DNA of 64,000 nt from Saccharothrix longispora (lineage in GTDB: Bacteria > Actinomycetota > Actinomycetes > Mycobacteriales > Pseudonocardiaceae), in contig NZ_NSDM01000001.1 of NCBI RefSeq assembly GCF_030852425.1, positions 1-64,000 on the forward strand, in the 5' to 3' direction. Positions 28,954 to 38,306 of this stretch are shown here, piece after piece. The position numbers and the translations under genes were made by a program. The stretch's first letter is position 1. Every line of letters begins with the position of its first letter. The notes beneath the pieces are model-generated. The model was not told the origin of the DNA, searched no databases, and worked only from the letters and a program-made list of their open reading frames with translations.

Positions 28954-29906
28954 TCGAGGTTCGCGACCTGTGCCGGGACTTCACCGTCACGAGGAAGACC
29001 GGCCGGTTCCGGCGCGAGAAGCGCACGGTGCGCGCGGTCGAGGGGGTGAGCTTCGACGTGGCGCGCGGCGAGGCCGTCGGCTACGTCGGCCCGAACGGGG
29101 CGGGCAAGTCGACGACGATCAAAATGCTGACCGGCATCCTGGTGCCCACCTCCGGGCACGTGCGGGTGTCCGGCGTGGACCCGTCGCGGTCGCGGCGCGA
29201 GCTGGCCCGGCGCATCGGCGTGGTGTTCGGCCAGCGCAGCCAGCTGTGGTGGGACCTGCCGCTGGCGGACAGCTTCGACCTGCTCAGGGCCATCTACCGG
29301 GTGCCGCGCGAGGACCACGCGAAGCGGCTGCGGGAGTGCGTGGACCTGCTGGAGCTGGGCCCGTTCCTGGACACGCCGGTGCGCCAGCTGTCCCTGGGGC
29401 AGCGGATGCGCGGCGAGGTCACCGCGGCCCTGCTGCACGGCCCCGAGCTGCTGGTCCTGGACGAGCCGACGATCGGGTTGGACCTGGAGTCCAAGGAGCG
29501 GCTGCGCGAGTTCCTGGCGGAGCTGAACACCCGGCGCGGCACCACCCTGCTGCTCACCACGCACGACCTGGACGACATCGAGCGGCTGTGCCCCCGGCTG
29601 GTGGTGATCGACCGCGGCACGGTGCTCGCCGACGGGCCGCTGGAGGCGCTGCGGGCCGAGGTGGCGCCGGAACGGGTCCTCGTCGTGGACCTGGAGGAGC
29701 CCGTGGACGACCTGGCCGGCGTGCCGGGCGTCGCCTCCGCCACCGCCGAGCTGAACGGCCTGCGCCACCGGCTGGTGTTCCGCCGCGCCGACACCACGGC
29801 CGCCCGGCTCATCGCGGCGGTCGCGGCGCGGGCTGAGGTGCACGACCTGGTGGTCGAGGAGCCGGAAATCGACGATGTGGTGCGTCGCCTCTACGCGCGT
29901 CGGTAG
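28950..29906 (+). CDS. ABC-2 type exporter ATP-binding protein
   Basis: This 318-residue ATPase drives the two permeases upstream. It has Walker A GPNGAGKST (47-55), the signature LSLGQRMRGE (from 147), Walker B LLVLDEPTIGLD (167-178) and the H-loop TTHD. A C-terminal extension (about 235-318) with alternating strands is typical of ABC-2 exporters with a regulatory domain. Its ATG overlaps the stop of the preceding permease. The three genes form a complete exporter with no attached substrate-specific gene. Confidence 0.92.
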   Translation: MIEVRDLCRDFTVTRKTGRFRREKRTVRAVEGVSFDVARGEAVGYVGPNGAGKSTTIKMLTGILVPTSGHVRVSGVDPSRSRRELARRIGVVFGQRSQLWWDLPLADSFDLLRAIYRVPREDHAKRLRECVDLLELGPFLDTPVRQLSLGQRMRGEVTAALLHGPELLVLDEPTIGLDLESKERLREFLAELNTRRGTTLLLTTHDLDDIERLCPRLVVIDRGTVLADGPLEALRAEVAPERVLVVDLEEPVDDLAGVPGVASATAELNGLRHRLVFRRADTTAARLIAAVAARAEVHDLVVEEPEIDDVVRRLYARR

Positions 29907-29969
29907 AGTCGGACGAAACGGTCACGGCCGGTCAGCCGGTCGTTCCCCACGGCAATCAGGGAGCACTCC

Positions 29970-30365
29970 ATGCGCGCAGGTCGTCCGGTCGCCACCATCC
30001 TGCTGGCCCTGGGGCTCGTCGGCGCCGCGACCGGCTGCGAGGCCGTGCAGGAGGCGCAGAACACCGCCAACCAGGTCGGCCAGGCCGCGGACAAGGCGCA
30101 GCTGTGCATCGACGCGCTCCGGATCGCGGGCTTCACGCCGGACGCGACCGACCCGCAGAAGGCCGTGGAGGAGACCCAGCAGAAGGCCAAGGAGCTGGAG
30201 GAGCTGGCCGCGAAGACCGGCGACACCACGCTCAAGGACGCCATCACCGGCGTCTCCACCACGATGAGCCAGGTGACGCTGGAGGACCTGAACCCGTCGG
30301 GCATCGCGGAGTGGTCGCAGCAGAAGCTGGACCAGGTGGCCGCGCTGTCGAGCGCCTGCGGCTGA
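29970..30365 (+). CDS. Small lipoprotein of unknown function
   Basis: This 131-residue lipoprotein has a signal peptide ending in GAATGC with the lipid-bearing C23. The rest is helical and Gln/Lys/Ala-rich (EAVQEAQNTANQVGQAADKAQL), resembling a short coiled coil. Two more Cys (about residues 36 and 130) may pair outside the membrane. GGGAG lies seven bases before the ATG. No family is recognised. It follows the ABC exporter operon by 63 bases on the same strand. Confidence 0.75.
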   Translation: MRAGRPVATILLALGLVGAATGCEAVQEAQNTANQVGQAADKAQLCIDALRIAGFTPDATDPQKAVEETQQKAKELEELAAKTGDTTLKDAITGVSTTMSQVTLEDLNPSGIAEWSQQKLDQVAALSSACG

Positions 30366-30474
30366 CACCGGCGGGTGTCCCACGTTCGGCTGAACTTGGC
30401 CGGTTGAGCGGATAAGCCACCCTGTCGGTACCTCCGGAACAGTCCTACGCTGTGACGCACCGGAGGTGTTGCAG

Positions 30475-30699
30475 ATGCACGCGACAGTAGGCGACCGGCT
30501 GCACGTCCACAGCCGCTCCGTGGGCCTCGACGAGAACATCGGCGAGATCCTGGAGGTGCGCGGCTCGGAAGGTGCGCCCCCGTACCTGGTCCGCTTCCCC
30601 GACGGCCACGAAGGGCTGGTCTACCCCGGCCCGACGAGCCTGGTGAAACCCCGGACCCCGGAATCCCCCAGGCTCAAGGACTCGGCCCCGGCGCGGTAG
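30475..30699 (+). CDS. DUF1918 domain protein
   Basis: This 74-residue protein starts MHATVGDRLHVHSRSVGLDENIGEILEVRG and contains PYLVRFPDGHEGLVYPGP, a typical small DUF1918 beta-barrel. It is common in actinobacteria with unknown function. The ATG at 30475 has GGAGG eight bases upstream. It is preceded by about 110 bases with a plausible promoter region and has no close partner. The 166 bases after it (30700-30865) contain GC-rich inverted repeats and no gene. Confidence 0.82.
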   Translation: MHATVGDRLHVHSRSVGLDENIGEILEVRGSEGAPPYLVRFPDGHEGLVYPGPTSLVKPRTPESPRLKDSAPAR

Positions 30700-30865
30700 C
30701 GCGGCGCCGGGTGGGGCACCGGCGGTCCGGACCCCGCCGGCGGGCGGCACGGCGGGGCACGTCGCCCTCGACGCGCCTCCCCGGGAGCACGCGCCCGGTC
30801 GGCCCGCACCGCCCCGCGCCGTCGCCGTCACGGCGGCGTGAGCAGAACGGCAACCCGGCGGGGCG

Positions 30866-31681
30866 TCAGCCGAGGATCGTGGCGATCAGCTCGTCGGCGA
30901 GGGCGGGCGTCGCGGCGGCGACGCCCGACCACCGGCGGGACAGGTCGGGGCCGAACGTGAGCGGCCGGCCGTGCAGGTCGAGCAGCACCCCGCCGGCGGC
31001 GGGCAGCGTGACCAGGGCGGCGATGAGGTCCATCAACCGGTGGGTGTCCGAGCCGGGGTCGGCGAACGCGTCGACCGAACCCTCCGCCACCAGCATCGTC
31101 TCCAGGCACGAGGTGCACAGGACGCGGATGCGGTCGGCCTGGTTCGCGACCCGCATCCACGCGTCCTCGGTGCCGCGCTTGGGGCGCATGAGGCAGACCG
31201 AGGCGCCCTTGAGCGCCGTGCGGCCCGTGGTCCGGAACGCCGCCGGCTCCCCCGCCCGCGCCGACCACGCGCGGCCCGTGTCGAACCAGACCGTCAACGC
31301 CTCCACCGGCTCCTCGTCGACCACCAGGGCGCCCGCGAAGCACGACAGCGGCACGCCGAGGGACGCGTTGGCCGACCCGTCGACCGGATCGACCACGAGG
31401 GTCGCGGCGGAGCCGTTGTCGAGGAACCCTGCCTCTTCGGACAGCAGGTTCACGCCCGCCGCGGCCGCCGCCTCCGCGATCGCGCCCTCCACGAGGGCGT
31501 CCACCCGCATGGTCGGCGTGCCGTCCGCGCCGTCGGCCACCTCCTCGCGCAGCTCGGCCCGGGTGAAGTCGCGGCGGGCCCGGCCGTAGGCGTCCGCGGC
31601 GGCCCGGACGGTCGCGGCGAGCACGGGGTGGACGGAGTCGGGCAGCTGGGGCACGGGCACGGGCCACGGGTTCTTCGTCAC
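30866..31681 (-). CDS. Inositol monophosphatase family protein
   Basis: This 271-residue phosphatase is of the inositol monophosphatase / fructose-1,6-bisphosphatase / CysQ superfamily. Metal-binding motifs are NLLSEEAG (EE), DPVDGSAN (matching DPxDGT) and DPGSDTHRLMD late in the protein. The substrate cannot be fixed from sequence. GTG 31681 is chosen because the earlier open frame runs antisense through mdh. The GTG lies 78 bases past the mdh stop, beyond mdh's terminator, so it has its own promoter. Confidence 0.85.
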   Translation of the reverse strand: MTKNPWPVPVPQLPDSVHPVLAATVRAAADAYGRARRDFTRAELREEVADGADGTPTMRVDALVEGAIAEAAAAAGVNLLSEEAGFLDNGSAATLVVDPVDGSANASLGVPLSCFAGALVVDEEPVEALTVWFDTGRAWSARAGEPAAFRTTGRTALKGASVCLMRPKRGTEDAWMRVANQADRIRVLCTSCLETMLVAEGSVDAFADPGSDTHRLMDLIAALVTLPAAGGVLLDLHGRPLTFGPDLSRRWSGVAAATPALADELIATILG

Positions 31682-31702
31682 GCGTCCAGCCTCGCACAGG
31701 AC

Positions 31703-31747
31703 GCGGAGCGCCCCCTCGCCGAACGATCCGACGAGGGGGCGCTCCGC
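31703..31747. terminator. Hairpin terminator of mdh
   Basis: A perfect 16-base inverted repeat (arms 31703-31718 and 31732-31747) with a 13-base loop begins 12 bases past the mdh stop on the minus strand. It separates mdh from the phosphatase gene. Confidence 0.82.
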
Positions 31748-31758
31748 ACGCGTGGGGC

Positions 31759-32814
<1,056 letters not shown>

Positions 32815-32907
32815 TCAGCGGCGGTCTCTACACCGGGACCGCGTGCCGGACGGGGTTGCCCGGCAGGTCGGAGGTTACCAACTGGTGGACGATGACAAGG
32901 TGTGACA

Positions 32908-33495
32908 GTGGACATCATCGGCGAGGACTACTCCGACGCGAACCTGTACGAGCAGCGGTGGGAGGGCCGGTCGTTCGTGCGCTGCGACTTCACCGAGGCC
33001 GACATGCGGGGCCTGGTGACGTCGAACTGCACGTTCACCGACTGCGTGTTCGACCGCACCGACCTGGGCGAGTCGTCGCACACCGCGTCGGCGTTCCGCT
33101 CCTGCAAGTTCACCCGCGCGGTGCTCGGCGACGCGGTGTTCCGCTCGTGCACGTGGCTCGGCTCGGTGTTCATGGACTGCTCGATGCGGCCCATCACCGT
33201 GGAGGAGACCGATCTCACGCTTGTCGGGCTCTCCGGCGCCGTGCTGCCGAAGGCGTCGCTGCGCGGGCTGCGGCTGCGCGAGGCGAACCTGGAGCAGGCC
33301 GACCTGCGCGAGGCGGACCTGCGCGACGCCGACCTCACCGGCGCCCGCCTGCTCGGCTGCCGGTTGGGCGGCGCCGACCTGCGCGGCGCGCGGCTGGACG
33401 CGGACGGCCTGGCGCAGGCGTCGCTGCGCGGTGCCCGGGTGGACCTGGGCACCGCGGTGGCGTTCGCCGGGGCGCACGGGCTGCGCGTCGACTGA
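32908..33495 (+). CDS. Pentapeptide-repeat protein
   Basis: This protein of about 195 residues is dominated by A(D/N)Lxx-type repeats forming a right-handed quadrilateral beta-helix, clearest from about residue 98 on (LRLREANLEQADLREADLRDADLTGARL). An earlier, cysteine-containing stretch (FRSCKFTRAVLGDAVFRSCTW) is less regular. Pentapeptide proteins can mimic DNA and protect gyrase, but many have no known role. GTG 32908 is preferred as AAGG lies seven bases upstream; a GTG at 32902 is also in frame. It ends 26 bases from the convergent toxin-locus gene. Confidence 0.85.
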   Translation: MDIIGEDYSDANLYEQRWEGRSFVRCDFTEADMRGLVTSNCTFTDCVFDRTDLGESSHTASAFRSCKFTRAVLGDAVFRSCTWLGSVFMDCSMRPITVEETDLTLVGLSGAVLPKASLRGLRLREANLEQADLREADLRDADLTGARLLGCRLGGADLRGARLDADGLAQASLRGARVDLGTAVAFAGAHGLRVD

Positions 33496-33520
33496 CCCGT
33501 GACCGTCGACCGACCCGTGA

Positions 33521-36232
33521 CTAGTGCGTCGGCGCTTCCTGGTTGGCGACCTCGACCAGGACGCCGTCGGCGAGCATCTCGTCGATGGTCTTGGGCATCA
33601 GGTACGCCGTGCCGCCGCCGGGCTGCTCGAACCACGGCACGGCGATGCCCGTCAGCGCCTCGACCGGGCGGCGCAGCCGGTACACCTTGTACGGGCGGTT
33701 GATCCACGACGGCACCAGCGACCGCTCGGCGAACGGCGTGCCCGCGGCGTAGACCAGGTTGCCCGAGCCGTCGCCGAAGCGGTCGACCTCCAGGCCCGGG
33801 GGCAGCTCGATCATCTTCTTGTGGCGGAACAGCGTGAGCGGCGGTTCGCCGTTCATCGGCTTGATCGGCCACGTGCGGACGGGCTTGCCCTCGCCCTGCT
33901 GGGCTGGCTGCTGGGGCTGCTGGGGTTCGACCGGCGGGCGCTGCGGCGGCGCGGGACGGCGTGGCGGCTCGCCGGCGAACCCGTTGGCCACCGGCGGGCG
34001 GGGCCGCTGCGGCGGCGGGGGCGGCGGGAGCAGCGGCGGCGGGACCGGGCGCGGCGCGCGGCGGTGCGCCAGGACGAGCTTGCCGATCAGGTAGGCGGTG
34101 GCGTCCTCGACGCGGTCGAAGCGGACCGGGTTGGTCGGGCCGCGGTCGAACCACGACACCTCCCAGTCCCGGCCGTCGACGCGCAGCAGCCACGTGCGGT
34201 CGACGGGTTCGCCGAACCGGTAGGCGGCGGGCGGCACGTCCAGCTCGTCCAGGGCGCGGCGGGTGCCGGCCAGCTCCCGCTCCTCCTCCGGGGTGACCTG
34301 GCGCGGTTCCGCCGGCGGCGGGGGCGTGACCTGGACGGGCTGCGGCGCGCTCGGCGTCGGGTCCCGGAACGGCTGCGCGGCCTCGGTGAACCGGGGCGGC
34401 GCCTGGTCCGCGAACGGGGGCGGCACCTGCTCGGCGAACGGGGCGGGCGCCTCGTCCCGGTCCTCGGTCCGGCGGGGCTCGTCGTGGTCGTGCTCGTCGT
34501 GGTGCTCGTGGTCGTGGTGCTCGTGGTCGTGGCGCTCGTCCTGCTCCTCGAACCGGGACTCGACGCGCTCCTCGCGGTCCTCGTGCTCGCGGTGGTCGTC
34601 GTGCCCGTCGTGCTCGCGATGCCCGGTGAACGACTGCTCGGCGAACGGCTGCTGCTCGGCGAACGGCGGCTCGGCGTGCTGCTCGAAGGCCGCGTCCCCG
34701 TGGCGGTCGCGGTCGTCGTGGCGGTCGCGGTCGTCGTGCGGTTCGACGTGCGGGTCCTCGTGCCCGTCGTGCTCGTCGAAGCGGGTGTCCTCCCGCCCGT
34801 CGAAGCGGGCGTCGTCGTGCGCGGCCGGGGTGTAGAGGTGCTCCTGGCCGACCTCGAACTCGGCGGTCACCTCGTCGGGCGCGTGCCCGGTGTCCGCTTC
34901 GGCCGGGCGGTCGGCCTCGTCGGCGGCGACCCCCACCTCGGCGGTCTCCTCGGCCGCCACCTGTTCGGGGTCGTCGTCGGAGAACGGGTTCCACGCCTGG
35001 GTGTCGCCCGGCCCCGGCTCGACCCGCTCGGGGCGGTCGTCCCGCGCCTCGTGGTCGTCCCGCTCGTCCCGGTCGTACGCGGGCACCGGCGCGAACAGGT
35101 CCATGCCGTCCACGTAGGACTCGCGCCGGTACCGGTCGTCGATGACCGGACCGTCCTCCTCGAACCGCACCCGGTAGGGCGGGCCCTCCTGGGCGTACTC
35201 GACGACCTCGGGCTTGAGGTCGGCGAGGTTCGCGGTCTGCTCGACGTCCGGGCGGACCCGCTGCGGGTCGTCGGACGGCGGCTCGGGCAGCGGGGCGACG
35301 ACCGTCGCGCCCACCTCCACCGGCTCGGGCGGGGCCTCCGGCGGCTCGGCCACCGGCAGCTTGGTGCCCTGCGGCGCGGCGGGCGCGCCCAGGTTCGCGG
35401 CGGCGGCGACCCGCGCTTCCTCGGACACCTCGGGCAGCACGAAGTCCTGCTGCGCGGCCCGCTCCACCAGCTCCGGCTCCGGCGGCACGCCGTAGGCGCG
35501 CAGGTAGTAGCCGACGGCGGCGGGCCAGATCCACTGGCCGTCGGTCTGGAACGCCACCGGCACGACCTGCGGCGCGTCCGGGTTGAGCACGTCCGCGTCG
35601 AACCCGCGGCCGACCACGGCGACCGGTGCGCGGTCGAGGTAGCTCAGCAGCAGGTCGCGGTCGGCCTCGGGGACCGGCGGGCGGTTCACCGAGGGGCGGC
35701 CGCCGGGACCCGCGCCGTCGAACACGCGGGCCGTGCGGAACGCGCGCGGCGCGGACCCGGCCTCGCGCCCGGCCGGGGGGACCGGGGCGGGGGCGGGCTG
35801 GAGCTTGCGGCGCAGCCAGTCCGGCACGTTGTCGTCCGTGCGCGGGAAGAACCGCATCTCGTCGAGGTACGCCTGCGGCGGCGGGGGCGTCTGCCAGGAC
35901 GGCTCGGCGCGGTCGAAGTCCAGGTTGTAGCTCGACGGGTGGTCGAGCTGGTACCGGGCGTTGGACCAGCTGCCCCGGCCCTCCCGGTACATGCCCGCGC
36001 GCAGCCGCGAGAACAGCTGCGCCACGTCCGGGGGCGGGGACCACGCGCGCACGGCGCCGTCGACCGACCGCACCTCGGCGGCCAGCTCGAAGTACCGACC
36101 GGTCGCGCGGTACTCGGCCGTCACGTGGCGCCACTCCTCGGGAGCGGCGCGCATCAGCGTGAGGCCGATCTGCTTGACCAGCGCATCCTGCTCGGTCGGG
36201 TTCAGCGGCTTCAGCTCGGACACGTGGACCAT
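33521..36232 (-). CDS. YezG-like/TNT-like multidomain protein, 903 residues, catalytic residues replaced
   Basis: Last gene of the TNT locus operon. An N-terminal domain (about 1-150) resembles the 158-residue protein upstream (YREGRGSWSNARYQLDH, FFPRTDDNVPDWLRRKL). A second domain (about 175-285) and a third (about 680-745) are shared with the 510-residue protein. Between them is a long acidic, His-rich, disordered linker (about 385-660) with HDHEHHDHEHHDEHDHD. The C-terminal TNT-like domain (about 796-895) keeps the DRFG and ERSL arginines but has K849 where H is expected and A876 where Q is expected. Whether it acts as toxin or immunity is unknown. Confidence 0.8.
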   Translation of the reverse strand: MVHVSELKPLNPTEQDALVKQIGLTLMRAAPEEWRHVTAEYRATGRYFELAAEVRSVDGAVRAWSPPPDVAQLFSRLRAGMYREGRGSWSNARYQLDHPSSYNLDFDRAEPSWQTPPPPQAYLDEMRFFPRTDDNVPDWLRRKLQPAPAPVPPAGREAGSAPRAFRTARVFDGAGPGGRPSVNRPPVPEADRDLLLSYLDRAPVAVVGRGFDADVLNPDAPQVVPVAFQTDGQWIWPAAVGYYLRAYGVPPEPELVERAAQQDFVLPEVSEEARVAAAANLGAPAAPQGTKLPVAEPPEAPPEPVEVGATVVAPLPEPPSDDPQRVRPDVEQTANLADLKPEVVEYAQEGPPYRVRFEEDGPVIDDRYRRESYVDGMDLFAPVPAYDRDERDDHEARDDRPERVEPGPGDTQAWNPFSDDDPEQVAAEETAEVGVAADEADRPAEADTGHAPDEVTAEFEVGQEHLYTPAAHDDARFDGREDTRFDEHDGHEDPHVEPHDDRDRHDDRDRHGDAAFEQHAEPPFAEQQPFAEQSFTGHREHDGHDDHREHEDREERVESRFEEQDERHDHEHHDHEHHDEHDHDEPRRTEDRDEAPAPFAEQVPPPFADQAPPRFTEAAQPFRDPTPSAPQPVQVTPPPPAEPRQVTPEEERELAGTRRALDELDVPPAAYRFGEPVDRTWLLRVDGRDWEVSWFDRGPTNPVRFDRVEDATAYLIGKLVLAHRRAPRPVPPPLLPPPPPPQRPRPPVANGFAGEPPRRPAPPQRPPVEPQQPQQPAQQGEGKPVRTWPIKPMNGEPPLTLFRHKKMIELPPGLEVDRFGDGSGNLVYAAGTPFAERSLVPSWINRPYKVYRLRRPVEALTGIAVPWFEQPGGGTAYLMPKTIDEMLADGVLVEVANQEAPTH

Positions 36233-36300
36233 CTTCCCCCGCGACTCCCCGTGCCCGCACGGGACCCCGCTGGGCCGATCGGACTAATGACGCCCAGCGA

Positions 36301-37833
36301 TCACCCCTGGACCTTCGGTGGCGGTGGCTGCGTCGTCGCTTCCGGCACCTCCACCAGGCTCCCGTCGGCCAGCAGGTCGCGGACCGACGAGGCCAGGAAG
36401 TACCCCGTGCCGCCGCCGACCTGGCCGAACCACGGCACCGCGATGCCGTGGAGCGCGGGCACCGGCTTCTGCACCCGGTACACGTGGTAACGACGGTTCA
36501 GCCAATCCGGTGGCAGCGAGCGGTTGCCGAACATCGTCCCGGCCGCGTACACGAGGTTGCCCGTCTCGGCTCCGAACCGATCAAGTTCGGTGCCGGGCGG
36601 CAGCACGACGGGTTCGCGGTCGCGGAACAGCGACAGCGGCGGCTCGTCGGGCAGCGGCTGGATGTCCGGCACCGGCTGCACGACCGGCGTGCGCCCCGCG
36701 CCCCGCGCCTGGTCGAGGTCCGACCGCCACAGCAGCTCGGCGAGCAGCACCTTCGCCGCGTCGACGGCGTGCTCGTGGACCCGCGGCCGGCCGTGCGGGC
36801 CGCGGCTGCCGTCCCAGAACTGCACCTGCCACCCGGACGGGCCGGGTGCGGGTTCGAGGACGAGCGCGTCGAGCCTCGGTTCGACGATGCCGTACTCGGT
36901 CTCGGCGACCCCGTAGTGGTCGAGCCGCTCCTTGAGGTGCTCCAGCACGCGCCGCTCGGCGTCCGTGATCACCCGCTCGTGGTACTCCGGCAGGGGCGCG
37001 CCGTCGGCCCGCCCGGTGGCGACCGCGGCCGCCGCGTCCTCCTGCTCCGGGGTCACGGCAGGCACGGCGTAGCCGTTGTCGCGGATGTGCTGGACGAGCT
37101 GCGGCACCGGCGGCACGTGGTGCGCGCGCAGGTAGTGGGCCACCCCGCCCGGCCACACCCACGTGCCGTCGGTGTGGAAGGACAGCGGCACGGACGGCTC
37201 CGCGCCCGGGTCGAGCGCGTCCTGCCCGTAGGAGCGGGCGGCCAGCACGACCGGCGCGCCCTCCAGGTAGGCGAGCACCGCGTCCCGCTCCTGCGGGTGC
37301 ACGGCGGGCCGGTGGTGCACGGGGGCGCCGTCGGCGGCGAGGCCGTCGAACACCGGGGCCTCGTGGACGGCGTGACCGGGCGCCGGCCCGGGGGTCGCGG
37401 TGGTGAGGCCCGCGCGCTCCCGCAGCCACGCCGGGACCGCGTCGTCGTCGCGCGGGTACAGCTCCAGCTCCTCGACGTGGTGCCGGGGCTCGGGCGCCTG
37501 CTTCCAGTCCGGCTCGTTCTCCCGGTCGAACGTCGCCGAGTACGTGTCCGGGTGCACGAGGTGGAACTTCATCGAGAACCACGTGCCCCGGCCCGGCACG
37601 GCCATGCCGTGCCGCAGCTGCACGAAGAACGGCAGCGCCTCCGGCGGCAGCTCCCACTCGAACGACGAGCCGTACATGGTCAGCCCGGACACCTCGGCCT
37701 CCAGGTGGGAGCCGATCATCCGGAGGTCGACCCAGAGCTGCTCCCAGTCACCCGGCAGGCGCTGCACCAGCAGCGTGGTGACCGAACCCAGGATGGCGTT
37801 CTGGTCCTCGACGTCCAACTGCGGGGCGGTCAT
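36301..37833 (-). CDS. YezG-like/TNT-like multidomain protein, 510 residues, catalytic Gln missing
   Basis: This protein has the same order of domains as its downstream neighbour but a short linker. A YezG-like domain (about 1-150; RHGMAVPGRGTWFSMKFHLVH, YPRDDDAVPAWLRERAG) is followed by a middle domain (about 175-285; PLSFHTDGTWVWPGGVAHYLRAHHVP), a third domain (about 300-390) and a TNT-like domain (about 397-500). The TNT-like part keeps R419, R438 and H450 but has G477 where the family's Gln would be. Its start overlaps the 158-residue gene by four bases, so it belongs to the same operon. Confidence 0.82.
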   Translation of the reverse strand: MTAPQLDVEDQNAILGSVTTLLVQRLPGDWEQLWVDLRMIGSHLEAEVSGLTMYGSSFEWELPPEALPFFVQLRHGMAVPGRGTWFSMKFHLVHPDTYSATFDRENEPDWKQAPEPRHHVEELELYPRDDDAVPAWLRERAGLTTATPGPAPGHAVHEAPVFDGLAADGAPVHHRPAVHPQERDAVLAYLEGAPVVLAARSYGQDALDPGAEPSVPLSFHTDGTWVWPGGVAHYLRAHHVPPVPQLVQHIRDNGYAVPAVTPEQEDAAAAVATGRADGAPLPEYHERVITDAERRVLEHLKERLDHYGVAETEYGIVEPRLDALVLEPAPGPSGWQVQFWDGSRGPHGRPRVHEHAVDAAKVLLAELLWRSDLDQARGAGRTPVVQPVPDIQPLPDEPPLSLFRDREPVVLPPGTELDRFGAETGNLVYAAGTMFGNRSLPPDWLNRRYHVYRVQKPVPALHGIAVPWFGQVGGGTGYFLASSVRDLLADGSLVEVPEATTQPPPPKVQG

Positions 37834-38306
37834 GCGTTCTGCTCCTCGGTGCTCGCGCCGGCCTCGACGAGCCTGGCGCGCAGCCAGTCCGGGACGTAGG
37901 CGTCGTCGCGGGGGAAGACGTGGAGGTCACGGGCGAAGTCGGCGGCCGGCACCGGCGGGTCGAACCGCGGGTCGTGGTCGAAGTTGTACGTGATGTCGAT
38001 GCGGACCGGCGCGTTCACCACGCAGCGCGCCGAGAACCAGGTGCCCCGGCCCTGCCGGTACATCACCTGCCGCATCTCCTGGAACGCGGCGTTCAGGCCG
38101 TCCGGCGGGACCACGTCGGGCGTGCTCCCGTCCGGCAGGTAGACCTTGAGCGCCACGTCCTGCACGGCGACCGTCATGCGCACCAGCACGTCGATCCGGC
38201 GGAAGCCCTCCGGAGCGGCGTCCAGCAGCATGCCGCCGATGTGCTGGAGCAGCTCGTCGTGGCGCTGCTCAGAAGTCGGCCGGCCAGAGGGCTGCGTTGT
38301 GCTCAT
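37830..38306 (-). CDS. YezG-like immunity-type protein, 158 residues
   Basis: This 158-residue single-domain protein, with no signal or membrane helix, has the layout of YezG/DUF600-like immunity proteins: helix (HIGGMLLDAAPEGFRRIDVLV), strands around a dG turn, MRQVMYRQGRGTWFSARCVV, YNFDHDPRFD, and LHVFPRDDAYVPDWLRARL. The same domain forms the first 150 residues of the two genes that follow. The start overlaps the toxin gene's end by 38 bases, and its stop overlaps the next start by four. Position directly after a polymorphic toxin makes it the best immunity candidate. The family label is inferred. Confidence 0.72.
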   Translation of the reverse strand: MSTTQPSGRPTSEQRHDELLQHIGGMLLDAAPEGFRRIDVLVRMTVAVQDVALKVYLPDGSTPDVVPPDGLNAAFQEMRQVMYRQGRGTWFSARCVVNAPVRIDITYNFDHDPRFDPPVPAADFARDLHVFPRDDAYVPDWLRARLVEAGASTEEQNA

